64,000 bases of DNA from Vandiemenella viatica (Eukaryota > Arthropoda > Insecta > Orthoptera > Morabidae), in the NCBI GenBank assembly GCA_031002005.1, contig JARYHS010008074.1:269577930-269641929 (forward strand). The letters run 5' to 3'. Numbering within the stretch: position 1 is the stretch's first letter; each line of letters opens with the position of its first letter. The notes under the pieces were generated by a model that saw only the letters and a program-made list of their open reading frames with translations, was not told the DNA's origin and ran no database searches. The position numbers and the translations under genes are program-made. This document shows positions 33,676-44,967 of the stretch, in pieces.

Positions 33676-34649
33676 TATTTCCCACAGTGTAGTGGATCCA
33701 ACGAAGAAGAAATAAAGTTTTTGTACAAGTCCAAATAGACTAAAAAAAAATGGATATCGTCTCGTCCTGCATAAGACTGTAAGCGAGAAAAAGCTAGTAA
33801 TTCAAATTTTCTAAAAACAATTTATGTTTCAACTACCATAAAAAATCTGGTATTTTGACGATATGGCTGCTTAACAGCCAATTCCCTAAATAAGTTTTCG
33901 GAGAGCGACGTTTTATGGAGTGCTTTATGTAGGTATATGTCTTGAGAAACGACGGTATATACTAATAACAATTAATAGGTTTGGTTCATACTTTATACAG
34001 ACAGGGGCGCCGACTCTGTGGGTGCTCGGGGGCTCTGGCACCCATGAGAGGTAAATAGTGGGTGCGGAGCACCCATGAGCATAGACATCAACACTAACAG
34101 TAATCGACTTCGAGCGCCGGGAAAGACGTCACGACGAGGTCGCATTTGCTCACGATTTGAATGCGAACGTCATTCCCAAGGAGAATATAAACACTACGCT
34201 GGTCATACATAACACTATTTAGTGTGTGGTATGTAGTGGTTTGATTCGTCAAGAGCACGCACACAAACAAGTCAAGCAACTCAACCCAGCGCTGCCGCGC
34301 AAATCCTAGCCCGCCATCCGTCGCGCCTCACCCGTCCCCTGTGCTTTTGCGACAGCGGCGGTAGGCTGTCTTAGGTGTCTCATTCATTCCTAGTCGAACT
34401 AATAAACAAAACTTGTGTTGAGAGCACGCTTGCGCTCGATATTATCGTGTTTATTTCGGAAAATTATTAGTTTAGAAATCGTAACCTGAAGAACCCGGCA
34501 CTAGTAGCTCTTCTCAAGCTTAGTACAGCTCAACGATCTACCCGGAAGATGTAATTTCTGCAAATTCAGTTGAACAGAAGAAAAAGCAAATTTCAAAGTG
34601 GCAGGCAATTAATCCATTGCTGTTAAAATGATGGATATATATATATAAT

Positions 34650-36293
34650 GTGTTTTACCAAATCTGTAAAGAAACAATTTCTACTGACATTTCTGCGACG
34701 AAAACACTAATAACAAGACATGTGTTCATTAAGGCACACACTCAAAGGGATTTTTCATCACTAAATAAAGCTTTAAAAACCATGAAAAGCCCGAATTTCA
34801 CTGTTTATGTGTGTTGCATAAAGCCAATTAGAACGTGACGTCAATGTACACTGCACGCTATTAAAAAGTAAACGACATGATGTGCAAATAAATCGTTTTT
34901 AGTGACCGGAGGCCTAGCCAAAAGAGATCACGAGGACGAATATTCAAACTATATTCGATGTTTAAGTTGTGATCACAGGATATTCTCAAGTTAAACATGC
35001 GGCAATAAATAAATTATAAGTGGTTGCCACAGGATATCACTAACGAAGTGTGTACAATTCTGAGTAATGAAGAACTGCATAAAATAATCAAAGTAGTATA
35101 AAATTCGGTCTATTATTCAGTTATGGTTGATAAAAGTAGCGATATTTCTAGTAATGAATTAGTCACATTCTTCTTCAGTTCAGTAGACGCAAAGTGTAAT
35201 ACACACGAAATTTTATCGGCCTCTATAAATATCCGACAAAATTTGTTTGAAATTTTCAATGACTACAGTATTCAGAAGATTCGACATAAATATCAAGATG
35301 TGTAGGGGTCTATAAACAGATAGTGCTTCTGATACTGAAGAGCATACTGGCCTTCAACTGTGGATTAAAGCTATGGAAGCAAGGGCAATCCATTTGCATT
35401 GCAGCCCTAACTCTTTTAACCTGATTGTTCAAGACAAAATGAAATAAGTATATGTAATAACAGACTTTTTAGCTTGTTGGTTTCGTTCGTGGTTCACAGA
35501 AACACCAGGCTTGTTTTGAATCACTACAGTTAGCTGCCGAAGCTTAAAACCTCTCTTTGAGGCCTTCTTGACCATCGTATGTGTCCTTGGAAACTATTCT
35601 AAACAATTATTGTGTCTGCTATGTTTTTTGAACGAGACAAAAAGTCAGAAAGATTATACCTACACGAAAGTAAAATGGTTTCTAAAAAGTTTTCAATCAT
35701 TTGAATCCTTTTTTATTATTATTTCTGATAGAAATTCTCGTTCGTTTAGAAGTTCTAAACGCAACTTTACGGAAGATTTCTTTGCATCTGCAAAAGCTGT
35801 AGAAAATATTAATACTGTCATGCTCGTAATATCGTCCCAATGAACTGATTAAAAATTTCAAAACTTTTGGAATTCGACTCCTGACTTTGTTTTTGTATTG
35901 GATGATCAACAAATCAACATTAATAACTCCAAAAATAGGGAAGATACGTAGCTACATAGACTATTCATAAAGTGAATCGCACCAATTTTCTTCGCGAGCT
36001 GAATGACATAAAAAATATAACTTGTAATTTTAGATAAAGTCATTGGTCGTAGTGACCATCACTTTACTAAAAATGCTATTACGCATTTGAGTAACATGGA
36101 ACTATTTCTTACTGATCAAAATGATGCAAGCAGCAGTTACATGAAAGAGTTCCACGAATACCACTTTGATGTGGATCGTTTGATTCTTCATTGTGCTCTT
36201 AGATACTGCACGAACAAGAAATATCAGACTGAACAATGTGAAAAAAACGATTTTATGTATACATTTGATAACGCAAATGTCCGTCATCTATGA
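34650..36293 (+). pseudogene. Inner hAT transposase remnant, copy B
   Basis: Matches 26,785-28,440 almost base for base, including 'MVDKSSDISSNELVTFF' at 35,123. A homopolymer change alters the frame at its right end ('QCEKND' instead of 'QCEKTI'). Confidence 0.8.
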
Positions 36294-37763
36294 CGTCGCT
36301 ATGACGTCGCGCTATGACGACGCGCTATGACGACGCACTATGCCGTCACGCATTATGCCATTGTTCTAAGTTTTGCACCTCATTTAAAAACATTCATAAG
36401 CATCCGCGAATAAATTATCTGACAGAACACTGAAATAAAAGTATGTATTGCATTTAAATCGACATATCAATCATTATATGCTTATATTCATTCATTAGTA
36501 TTAGTTAAAATATTTGGCCACAGATATGTAAGATAAAAAATTTAATTTTCGCAATTTTAGCTGCAGTTTTGATAGATTGTTAATAGAACTGGACGATGCA
36601 CAAGAGGGTATGAGTAATTTAATTTTAAAAAAAATAGTTTGTTTTGATGAGTGTTCTGTTACTTTAATCATTAGTTCGTTTTAACGAACGTAGTTCCACA
36701 GTGATCGCGATCTATACACCATAGACTATAAATAAAAGTAATATTACATAGAGTGACGTAAGTTGTTAAAATTAATTTTAATTACATTGCTTTACTGATG
36801 CAATATTTCAGCCGCATGAAACTGTGTCAGCTATTCAAAGGTTGTATTATCTTTCTGAATCACGAATATATAAAAAGGAAGATGGAAGAGCCCATAAATA
36901 TTTTCGATTTGGTTTCTATCGCGATGCATTATTACCACTTAAATGCGATATAGTACAAGTATTAATATGTGTGTGATTGAAGTATTGTTTCTCTGGCGGC
37001 AAGTTTAGCGTAGTATGTGGAGGTCAAGTTTATGTCGCGATACATGACGTCATTATCAATGCGCATGTGATTGAAGCTTTGATTTTGTAGCGGCCTAGAG
37101 TGTTGTTAGGTTGAAATTCAACCTGAACCAGAATGAAAAATTAAACTTATCACAGCAAAAGCACGTTGAATTTAGTTATTATCAGTTGTTTAAGCAGCTT
37201 TCATAAGCGCTGTCACGTTTTGACGTCATGTGTCACGATGTAAACTACTCCCGTATGTGGCTGGTTGAAATGCAACCTGAACCAGGATAGCAACCGAAAC
37301 CTTTTGTTATAGCGCAAGTCACTAGGAATTGCATTTATTTTCTAACATTTCTATTTATTTAAACAATTGCTAATAAATTAATTGCTACAAGACAGAAAGA
37401 AAAGTATGAATTCTGTTTAAATTGGCTTATTAATTATCAGTTGATTTTTTTGGTACTAAAAACATTACTTGGTTTCAGCGAAAGAAGTTCCAAATTGATC
37501 GCGATCTATGCGGGCTAAACCACCATTAAAACTCATATTACATAGCATAATGTAAGTTGTTAAGATTTATTTTTTGCATCCTTCGTTTTCAGTGCAGTCA
37601 TTCAAGATGACAACTGTAACTTTTTGTTACATCACAAGGGACGAGAAATTACAGTACATTGAGCTTTATTTTATAACAATTCTATTTAGATAGGCAACTA
37701 AGAAGAAATTAACTGCCAGAATACTCCAATAAACCCGTCATTTTTGCCGGGCTTTGTGGCTTG
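36265..37763 (+). mobile_element. Non-autonomous Helitron, copy B
   Basis: Duplicate of the Helitron at 28,400-29,888, ending in the same hairpin and CTTG at 37,760-37,763. The internal repeats are the same. Confidence 0.7.
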
Positions 37764-37829
37764 TATATATATAATTGGGTATTGCGAATCTGTCATGCCT
37801 AAAATTATCAAATTGTTAAAATCTTTTCA

Positions 37830-38022
37830 ACAATTCCAGTACCGGCATTCACCGCAGAACGATCATTTTCAGCATTACAGAGAACAAAAAACTTGTTTTA
37901 AGAGTATTATAACTCTGAAAAGATTGAATCATAACGTAGTAGTGCACGTAGACCTAGAAATAGCGGATGACGTGGACCTACAAGATGATATTAATACATT
38001 TATAAATAGAGCTGTGATTTGA
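37830..38022 (+). pseudogene. Inner hAT dimerisation domain, copy B
   Basis: Duplicate of 29,955-30,150. A longer A run keeps 'RLNHNVVVHVDLEIADDVDL' open to 'INTFINRAVI', the likely original C-terminus of this transposase. Confidence 0.8.
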
Positions 38023-39470
38023 CGAAATAAGTTTGCATTAAAAAATCGTTATGTAAATTATAAATGTAGCTTCTTCAAAAGGTATATTAATGTTGATCAT
38101 ACAATTCTAAGTAAAGCTGCGTGCATTAAGTGTATACTAATACATATTTCCGCTAATAAATATTATGCTACACACTGTTAACATGGTTTAAATTTTATTA
38201 TCATCATGGATATCGGTTCTTTATAGTTCAATCTAGTATTTTTTATGCATCTTCTTTTCTATCTCCTGTGTGCATTAATTACTAGCTGTACCCGAGACTT
38301 CGTTCATGATAGTGATCCTTGCGGGCACAAATCAAATACAATAATAAAATCCTGTTTTCTAATAGAAATGCACAAACCATTGATTATCTATCTATTACTA
38401 TTATATAGCTGAAATTCTTTGAAAAACTTTGTAAGGCCTAACCCATTTTAATGAAGTTTAGTTTGTTTTTTGGCTTGAAACAGAATTTAGAAAATGCAAA
38501 ATCTTTCTTTCCTACTCTGTCTGTTTGTTCGCTTATAACTTGAAATCTACTGGGTGGATTTAGAAGCAATGTTCACTTTTATGTAAGACTATTTGGTGCC
38601 TGAGACTTCGTTCATGTTCGTCAGGGGTTTTAAAGGTTGTTATTTAATTTGCATAAAACCCTAAATATTTTCTGGATAAAAAGTAGCTTATGTTATTTCC
38701 TGCCAAATCAGCAACCCGCCAGTGAAAGTATCGTCAAAATTATTTCACACTCTCGGCCGGTTCTTTTTTTTTTTTTTTTTTTTTTTAATGTGTCATTAAA
38801 TGAGCATGAGCACCCACGAGGTTTTCCAAAAGTCGGCGCCCCTGTATACAGAGGTAAGAAATAAGGCCCATATAAGTTAATGATCAGAATTTTTCCTCGG
38901 ATTGACAAAGGATGAGTTACGCTGAGATATTTGATAACGATAGATTCTTCCTTACCTGTTAATGGTTCGTTTCCAGTAATAAATATTTAAACTCGTTCAG
39001 CACAAAGGTAGATATTAAAGCAAAACTGGGCTAATCATTCGAACGCAGCTGCAAGAATGCGAACATTAGATGGCAAAATTTATAAATCCAAGAATATCGG
39101 GAGTTCCCGCTAACAATGACGGAATGAATTCCATTCTATGAATAGAGCATTGTTTAAAGGCCGGTCTGTCACAGAACAATGATTTTCCCGTCCTTTCAAG
39201 TTGCCGCCGCGGTCAGTGTACCACGGCGCTTTACCTAAAAAAAAAGGTTCGGCAGCACATGAATATTTCGCCTTGGCGCTTATAAAAAGATGCCACCGAC
39301 ACATGATTTTGGCGCCCCCCTGAAGTTGTCGCCCGGGGCAAGAGCCCCGGTTTGACCCCCCCTAGATCCGGCACTGCTAGTGTCACTTCATGTTTAACCC
39401 TGAACATGCTTTAAAAGTATTGCCCATCGAAAAGTAGATACCAAAAAAGAATAAATATATTTTTTGGACT

Positions 39471-40790
39471 ATGCCGAAGAAATTAGTGGCTTCAAAGGAT
39501 GCTTTTGCCATTAATAACAAGATTGAGAGAATGGCTACTACACGGAACATTGAATGCTCGCGAATTATATTGTTTAGTTCTAAACTGCACTCCTGCTTTA
39601 TTGCCCCTTATATTGGACCCGTTGTCAGTCCCTGTCCTCTGATATCCTGCAAATTTAAACACAAGTCATTAAGTTCTCCAACTATAATGTCAGACATTTG
39701 TTTTCCTGTGGATCTTTCGACTGGTAAAAAGCCTTAAAAGCTTTCATTAATTTTAATATCAACATCAGGATTAAATTTATTGGTTGAAACATATCTGATA
39801 ACAATAGTAATTTGCTGTATCTTACTAAAATCAGGAGTACAGTTTAAAATTATGGAAAAATATTTGATTTTTTTTTTTAATTTCATTAATAACATGAGAC
39901 TTTACACTTTGATGCAGCAGATCTACTATTCCGGTTTGTATATTTTTCCCAAGATATTGAGCGTTAGTCTCTACTTTTTAGAGCACTCAACGGACGTGCT
40001 CTTCCATAATGGGATCGTATTCAGACAGTAACTCAACTATTTTTTTTAAGAATATTACCGTTATTATGCTCAAACAACTTGTCGCTTGTACCTTGAAAAA
40101 CCAGTCAACTTTCCAAGCATTTTGGTAATTGCAACGATTCTTAGAAGCACCTTATTCCAATGATTTATTTCGGCACTAATAACTCTTTGAGTATCTACAG
40201 TTTTACAACAATTTAATCTTTTTTGCCTGAATATGATTTTTCGAAATTTCATGCTTTTTTTAAAGTTTCGTCGAGGTGCTTCCAGTTTTTAAAACCCTCC
40301 TGTGAGAGAGAACTAACTAAACAACTAAAAATTTTGCAACGGAAGTAGTAAACGCAGCAGCTAATCTCGCAATATTTGCTCTCCGTTGCTAAAAATTTGT
40401 GTAAAATATTTTGCGCTTTTGCGTCAATCTGTGTCATTGGGAGGAAATTTGTAATTATGCAATAGTTTAGGTGGACCTTGCCTTACTAAAAAGCTTTTTA
40501 CGGCGTCTTATAAAATTCTTGGCCACAAAGTATTAGAACGCCTTCTGTGAGTCTCACGTTGGTGTCAGTTCCAGTTGGTTTACAAACTTCGTTCATTTGT
40601 TCGCTATTATTCTCTGACGATTCTACTTCTTTTGTATTCCGACCTGATATTGGATTCTAAGATTTGTTTTGGTAAACCCTGAATATATATTTTTTAACGC
40701 GCCAGATTGATTCTGCCTTTATGCTTCTTTTCCCAAGCTTCTTTTTTTTGTACTGGTAACCAGATAGTTTTCTTTGACCGTCAGACATTT
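39471..40790 (-). pseudogene. Outer hAT transposase remnant
   Basis: On the minus strand the text near 40,430-40,250 reads 'AKAQNILHKFLATESKYCE' and 'GFKNWKHLDETLKKA', the N-terminal zinc-finger region of ZMYM1-type hATs. Downstream (39,870-39,660) it reads 'FSIILNCTPDFSKIQQITIV' and 'FLPVERSTGKQMSD'. Near 39,640-39,610 'LQDIRGQG' is followed, one base out of frame, by 'DNGSNIRG', the RGQGYDNG catalytic motif. The dimerisation domain is not visible; it may have been lost or lie beyond the middle-hAT insertion. Frameshifts make it non-functional. Confidence 0.8.
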
Positions 40791-40799
40791 TGGAAGAGG

Positions 40800-42334
40800 C
40801 ATGCACGTAACTCAAACAATGTACACTATAAAATAATATAAAAAGTAAATATTTATCCTTGCTCTAAATAAGCTAAAACCATAACTAAGATAAATTATTC
40901 TCAGTCGATATAAAAAAATACTTATGCACAACACAAAATATTTTCCATACCCTGTGAACATAAAGAAAGTGTAGTGTTACTACACAGTCAAAGCTCATTC
41001 GCGGAGGATACTATCCGTAAATTTGCTGCAAATTCAGAAACCGTGTATACAGAATGGCAATTTCTATAGGCTTAAACGGAATACGTTCCAAGTTCACAAA
41101 CAAACAAACAAAAAAATTATGTGGAGTGATTGTTGCGCAATGCACTTATCAAACCAACTGAGAAAGTTATTCACATTCACTAAAATAGTTAATGAATTTC
41201 TTTTTGTTGAGACGATTTACAAATGCAGCAATTAGAGTATCTGTAAACCGCATTCGTATATATAATAAGCATCATGGGTTATTATATATTAGCAGTTAGC
41301 ATTCGAAATTTAATATACTAACGGTATGTGTAGGAACTAATTGGTAATCAGCAGCTGGTAATATTATTTATTTATTAATGATTGTAAGTATTGTCCCACA
41401 CCCACTAAACTACAGTATTTTCACAAGCGATCAAAGCTAGCGTATGTAATTTAACCCAACCAAAACACTTACAATGCCTGTATCTAATTTGTACAACAAA
41501 TCTGTGAGGCTCGGATTACGAGAAGAAATTATTATGCAAATTATTCCACTTCGATTTCCAATAACAGATTCATATTGATTTGGTTCATCAATTCAATAAA
41601 ATAAATACTCAGCATCTCCCGCCAAGCACTAACGATTCCATGTATTAGAGCCTAGCTGCAATTGCGAAAAACACTCCTTTTCACCGCGTCTAGTAACTTG
41701 TGGGCAGTATAACGTCGGAATCAGTGCAGGTAGCCGAGGGCAGGTGTAACAGCCCGCACGTACTGGGCTTCTGTTGTGTGCGTTTGGCGTTGTGCGCCTA
41801 TGTCGTATATCCAACTAAATAACAGTTTAATCATAGATGTACTTACCTTTAGAAATTATGAAATCCTGAAGTAAATTTTATGAACTTCCACTTATTACTA
41901 ATAACGTAATAGTAAGACTAATGCTGTTGTGTATTGAAACCACTTTTGTAATTAGCAATAATAAGCAAATTGAGACAACAACGCGTTCTACTCGCGTGCT
42001 AAGGCCCAATTCATACAGAAGAGACGTGGCGCGGACTTCGGGCTGAGACATGGCGCGGACGCGGCGTATTTTGAAGTTGCTCCTATGGCGGAATTCACAG
42101 AGGCGGCAGGGCAACGGCGCTCCCCTTTGAGGTCCGCGCCCCGTCTCTTCGAAGTCTAGCTAAGAACTAAGTTTTTAAAGAACGAAAAAATCGGTATGTG
42201 GATTTTTTTTATTAATTTGGTATTTAACCCATTAATATTATTAATATTTTTCTCACACTTACAGCCGAAATGACGCCCCTAAATTTTAGCGCCCCGGGCA
42301 AATGTCCGGTTTGCCCCCCCTAGAGCGGGCCCTG
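40800..42334. other. Non-coding right arm of outer hAT
   Basis: AT-rich sequence between the transposase remnant and the right terminal repeat. A GC-rich stretch at 42,000-42,150 contains 'gacgtggcgcggac' and 'gacatggcgcggac', two near-copies about 28 bp apart. This would be the promoter side of the minus-strand transposase. No promoter motif was secure. Confidence 0.5.
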
Positions 42335-42559
42335 CTTATGGGACAGGATGGAAGGCGAGCCCTCAGTGCCTTATAACTGGCACTCCAGCCAAGGGAAGGA
42401 AAACCCTGGTCTTCCAGTTTGGGTATTGTACAGTAAGCTGGTAACCCATTTACGCAAAAAACCGCCTACTCATAAGTTTCAGCGGATAAAGCTGTATGGC
42501 TCTACCGATAACAACCAGGCTATGAAATACAGGAAGAGAAAAGGTTATGGTAGTGTGGA

Positions 42560-44905
42560 TACTTTGAAGATTATCACCTGAAACGTGAATGGTCTCAGCA
42601 CAAAAGAGAATTAAAAAAACAACTCTGAGCCAAAAATATAAACATGGCAGTAATTAACGAGACAAAAAAAAATTGACAGGCACCAAAGATTGGAATGAAT
42701 ACATTTCTATTTACAGCAGAGCTGAACAAGGAAAAATGGCATTAATAGGCCAAAAGTGGAAGACAGTTCTTGTATCATACAAGTATGTAAATGGAAGAGT
42801 AATTAGCGCACAATTTATGATCCCTAGAGGATATCATGCATTAATGGACCTCTATGTGCCAGAAGAAGGAAGAGAACCACAGAAGAATTCTACCATACCC
42901 TACAGATGAAGACTGACAGAAGTATTGGAGAGAATTGAGTTAACAAGAATGATATTAAATTGAGGGTATTTTGCAGCTATAATATTTCCGCATTATGAAC
43001 ACCTTAAAAAATAATAATAATTCATAAATATATATGGAGTGCCAGAGGACAGTGATCCTCGATTGATTATGTTATAGTGAATGAAAGAAAAAAATAAATG
43101 GTAGAGGACACAAGGGTTTTAAGAGGTAATGGACATATCTACAGAACACTTTCTTCTAATAAATAAATTAGTACAAGATGGAGTAAAAGTGACAGAAAAA
43201 AGAAAGTAAACCTTCTGAAAAGTTTAAACTTGGCCTGTTGCAGAAAGACAGTGTTAACGATGTGTACCAAGAATTTTTTGCTTGTTTGCTTATGGATTTA
43301 CAGCTCAATGTCGATGTCACGAGATATGGGAAAGGACTGGGGACAAGTAATGGGAAGGAATTTGGCCATGGTGTTTTGAAGGAAGCCATAAAAACCTCAA
43401 ACTCAATGCCTGGACAGGATTTAAACACATGTATTCCCAAATGTGAAGCCAGAGCATTACTTCTCATCCACCATGCTTGGTCTGTATCAAAGAAGGCTGA
43501 CTGAATGTTTTATTAGAGAAGCCAACTGAAGAAGATATAGATACAGAATGGCATAACATAAAAGAATGTGTTGCAAAGCAGCTGAAGTGTTAGGTACAAC
43601 AAGAGTAAGTAGGAATAGGAAGGGTCTTAAGATATGGAATAAAGAAATAAAAGGAGTAATGGAAGAGAAATGAAAGGCTTATTTGACATTTATACAGATG
43701 AGGCAAGAGAATATTATGAGCAAAAGATAAATGAAACAAGATTCATAGTAAGGAAAGCACATAGAGAAAGCCGAGAAAAATTTGTCAGTTGAATAGAAAA
43801 TGATGTTTATGAGCTCATGGACTTTTCCTTTAAAATACTAAAGTTAGTGAACAAAACGAGACACTGCACACATTAAAGTAATAGTACTACAACACTGGAT
43901 AAAACTCTACAAAACCCTCTGGTTTACTGACAAAGTGATGATACAAGAAAACCCAATTACAGAAACAGAACTAGATCACATGGCAATAGAAAAAATTAAA
44001 TGAAGCTTTAAGTAAAAAACAGAAAAGTGGCTGGATCAGAAGGAATAGTTGCTGAATTACTTAAATATGGGGTAATGCTGCTGAAGTACTGGCTTTTACA
44101 TCTAATAAATGTGTGCTGGCTTAAAGGTAAAATAGCTTAACAGTGGCAAATAGCAAAACCAACTACCAGAATTTCAAAATGGATTTACGCTAGGAGGTTT
44201 GTATTCAGATAATATACATATTGAAAACAGAATTACAGGAAAAAGAAGGGAGTATACCGTACCAACATTCATTGTATTTATGGACTTTGAGAAGGCTTCT
44301 GACAATGTAGACAACATTTATGTAGGAAATCCTGCATAAGAATTGATATCCAAAACATATTTAGGATTAGTAAGGAGTTTATATTTTGATGCAAAGATAC
44401 TCCTTGAGAAAAGGAAAGAACTGGAAATGTTAATTAACAAAGGCATGAGACAAGGGCATAGTTTTTCCTTAACACTTTAACATACATCTAAACAATGCAA
44501 TTAATTTGTAGCGGAATGAATATCCAATGTGCTTTTATTTGCTGATGACCTACTGGTGACAGAGGATACTGAAAACGGATTATAAAGAGCCCTCCACAAA
44601 TTAAAAATATGTCCAGAGCTCTAAAAGGTGAAGATATCCATGGAAGAAAAAAAAATGGCTTTCGGTGGTCAAGGCCCTGTTAAAGCAAAATTAGTTACAA
44701 ATGGCTATCTGGAAGAACAAGTTTTGCATTATAACTACCTTGGTTGTGACATCACATTTGTTAGCAAAGATACTGATAAAGTGAACAAGTATCAGATGAT
44801 GTGCAGAATGATAGCTAAAACTGAAGGAATTGGGACACACAGGCTAGCATATCCGTTAATAGAGCAAAAAATTTTTTTTTCAAAAATTCAAACGCCTATA
44901 CTCTA
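42560..44905 (+). pseudogene. LINE endonuclease and reverse transcriptase, decayed
   Basis: The endonuclease begins 'KIITXNVNGLSTKE' (stop in place of Trp) and continues with 'KNINMAVINETKKKLTGTKD' and 'MIPRGYHALMDLYVPEEGRE', the last a variant of 'GVYAPEEGR'. After the SINE, 'EWHNIKECVAKQLK' belongs to the linker. The reverse transcriptase shows 'FIVFMDFEKASDNVD' (Ala-Phe changed to Ala-Ser), 'KGMRQGHSFSLTL' and 'VLLFADDLLVTEDTENGL' with intact FADD. The thumb-side text 'VLHYNYLGCDITF' follows. The frame is lost at 'KIQTPIL' where 'LYGSE' should come. Confidence 0.75.
43284..43482 (-). mobile_element. tRNA-derived SINE, degenerate copy 2
   Basis: The plus strand matches 11,142-11,362 in order: 'gggaaaggactgggg', 'ggaaggaatttggccatgg', 'ttttgaaggaagc', 'cccaaatg.gag.ccag', 'ctcatccaccatgcttgg'. 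Box B is decayed ('caggatttaaacacatg' instead of 'gggattcgaactggcg'). It lies between the endonuclease and linker of the LINE, in opposite orientation to it. Confidence 0.75.
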
Positions 44906-44967
44906 ATTCTATTTAAATCACTGTAGCTTACTTACATAAGAAATTTTATCCTCCTACGATGACGTTA

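Larger units (their letters stand above)
34002..38844 (+). mobile_element. Inner hAT transposon, copy B
   Basis: Same ends (CAGGGGCGCCGACT and AGTCGGCGCCCCTG) and the same TATACAGA duplications (33,994-34,001 and 38,845-38,852) as copy A. The length here is 4843 bp. It contains the same transposase remnants (34,650-36,293 and 37,830-38,022) and the same Helitron. Confidence 0.92.
32211..39094. repeat. Duplicated block, copy B
   Basis: Partner of 24,330-31,210. Differences include a 3 bp deletion at about 32,548, a substitution in 'catatg(a/t)tacatt', one extra unit of the 13 bp minisatellite, and many homopolymer length changes. These fit two haplotypes or uncorrected long-read errors. Confidence 0.9.
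24359..39376 (-). mobile_element. Middle hAT transposon of the nest
   Basis: The left end CAGTGGCGGATCTAGG (24,359; again at 32,240 in the duplicate) and the right end CCTAGATCCGGCACTG (39,361-39,376) form hAT inverted repeats. The 8 bp duplication CTAGTGTC is perfect on both sides (24,351-24,358 or 32,232-32,239; and 39,377-39,384). Measured in the duplicate that reaches the right end, the element is 7137 bp including the inner hAT. Its transposase remnant reads on the minus strand next to the left end. The part beside the right end ('cgccttggcgc', 'gccgccgcggtc') has no coding text. Confidence 0.92.
23790..42334 (-). mobile_element. Outer hAT transposon of the nest
   Basis: Inverted ends CAGGGCCCGCTCTAG (23,790) and CTAGAGCGGGCCCTG (ending 42,334) match perfectly over 15 bp. 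Both are flanked by an identical 8 bp duplication CTTATGGG (23,782-23,789 and 42,335-42,342). Sequence next to both ends is rich in 'gccccg' text. The transposase remnant reads on the minus strand at 39.5-40.8 kb. A second hAT (24,359-39,376) is inserted near the left end. The assembled length is inflated by the duplicated contig ends and the gap. Confidence 0.93.

Noticed and set aside
24330..39094. A recent biological tandem duplication
   Set aside because: The break lies exactly at a 1000 N placeholder and copy A ends at a contig end, so an assembly overlap is simpler. Not fully excluded without reads.
24627..40790. ZMYM1-like proteins as host zinc-finger genes
   Set aside because: Each lies between hAT terminal repeats with 8 bp target duplications and is frameshifted; they are transposase remnants.
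42000..42150. GC-rich stretch as a CpG-island promoter
   Set aside because: It lies just inside the outer hAT right end and is better explained as transposon subterminal sequence.
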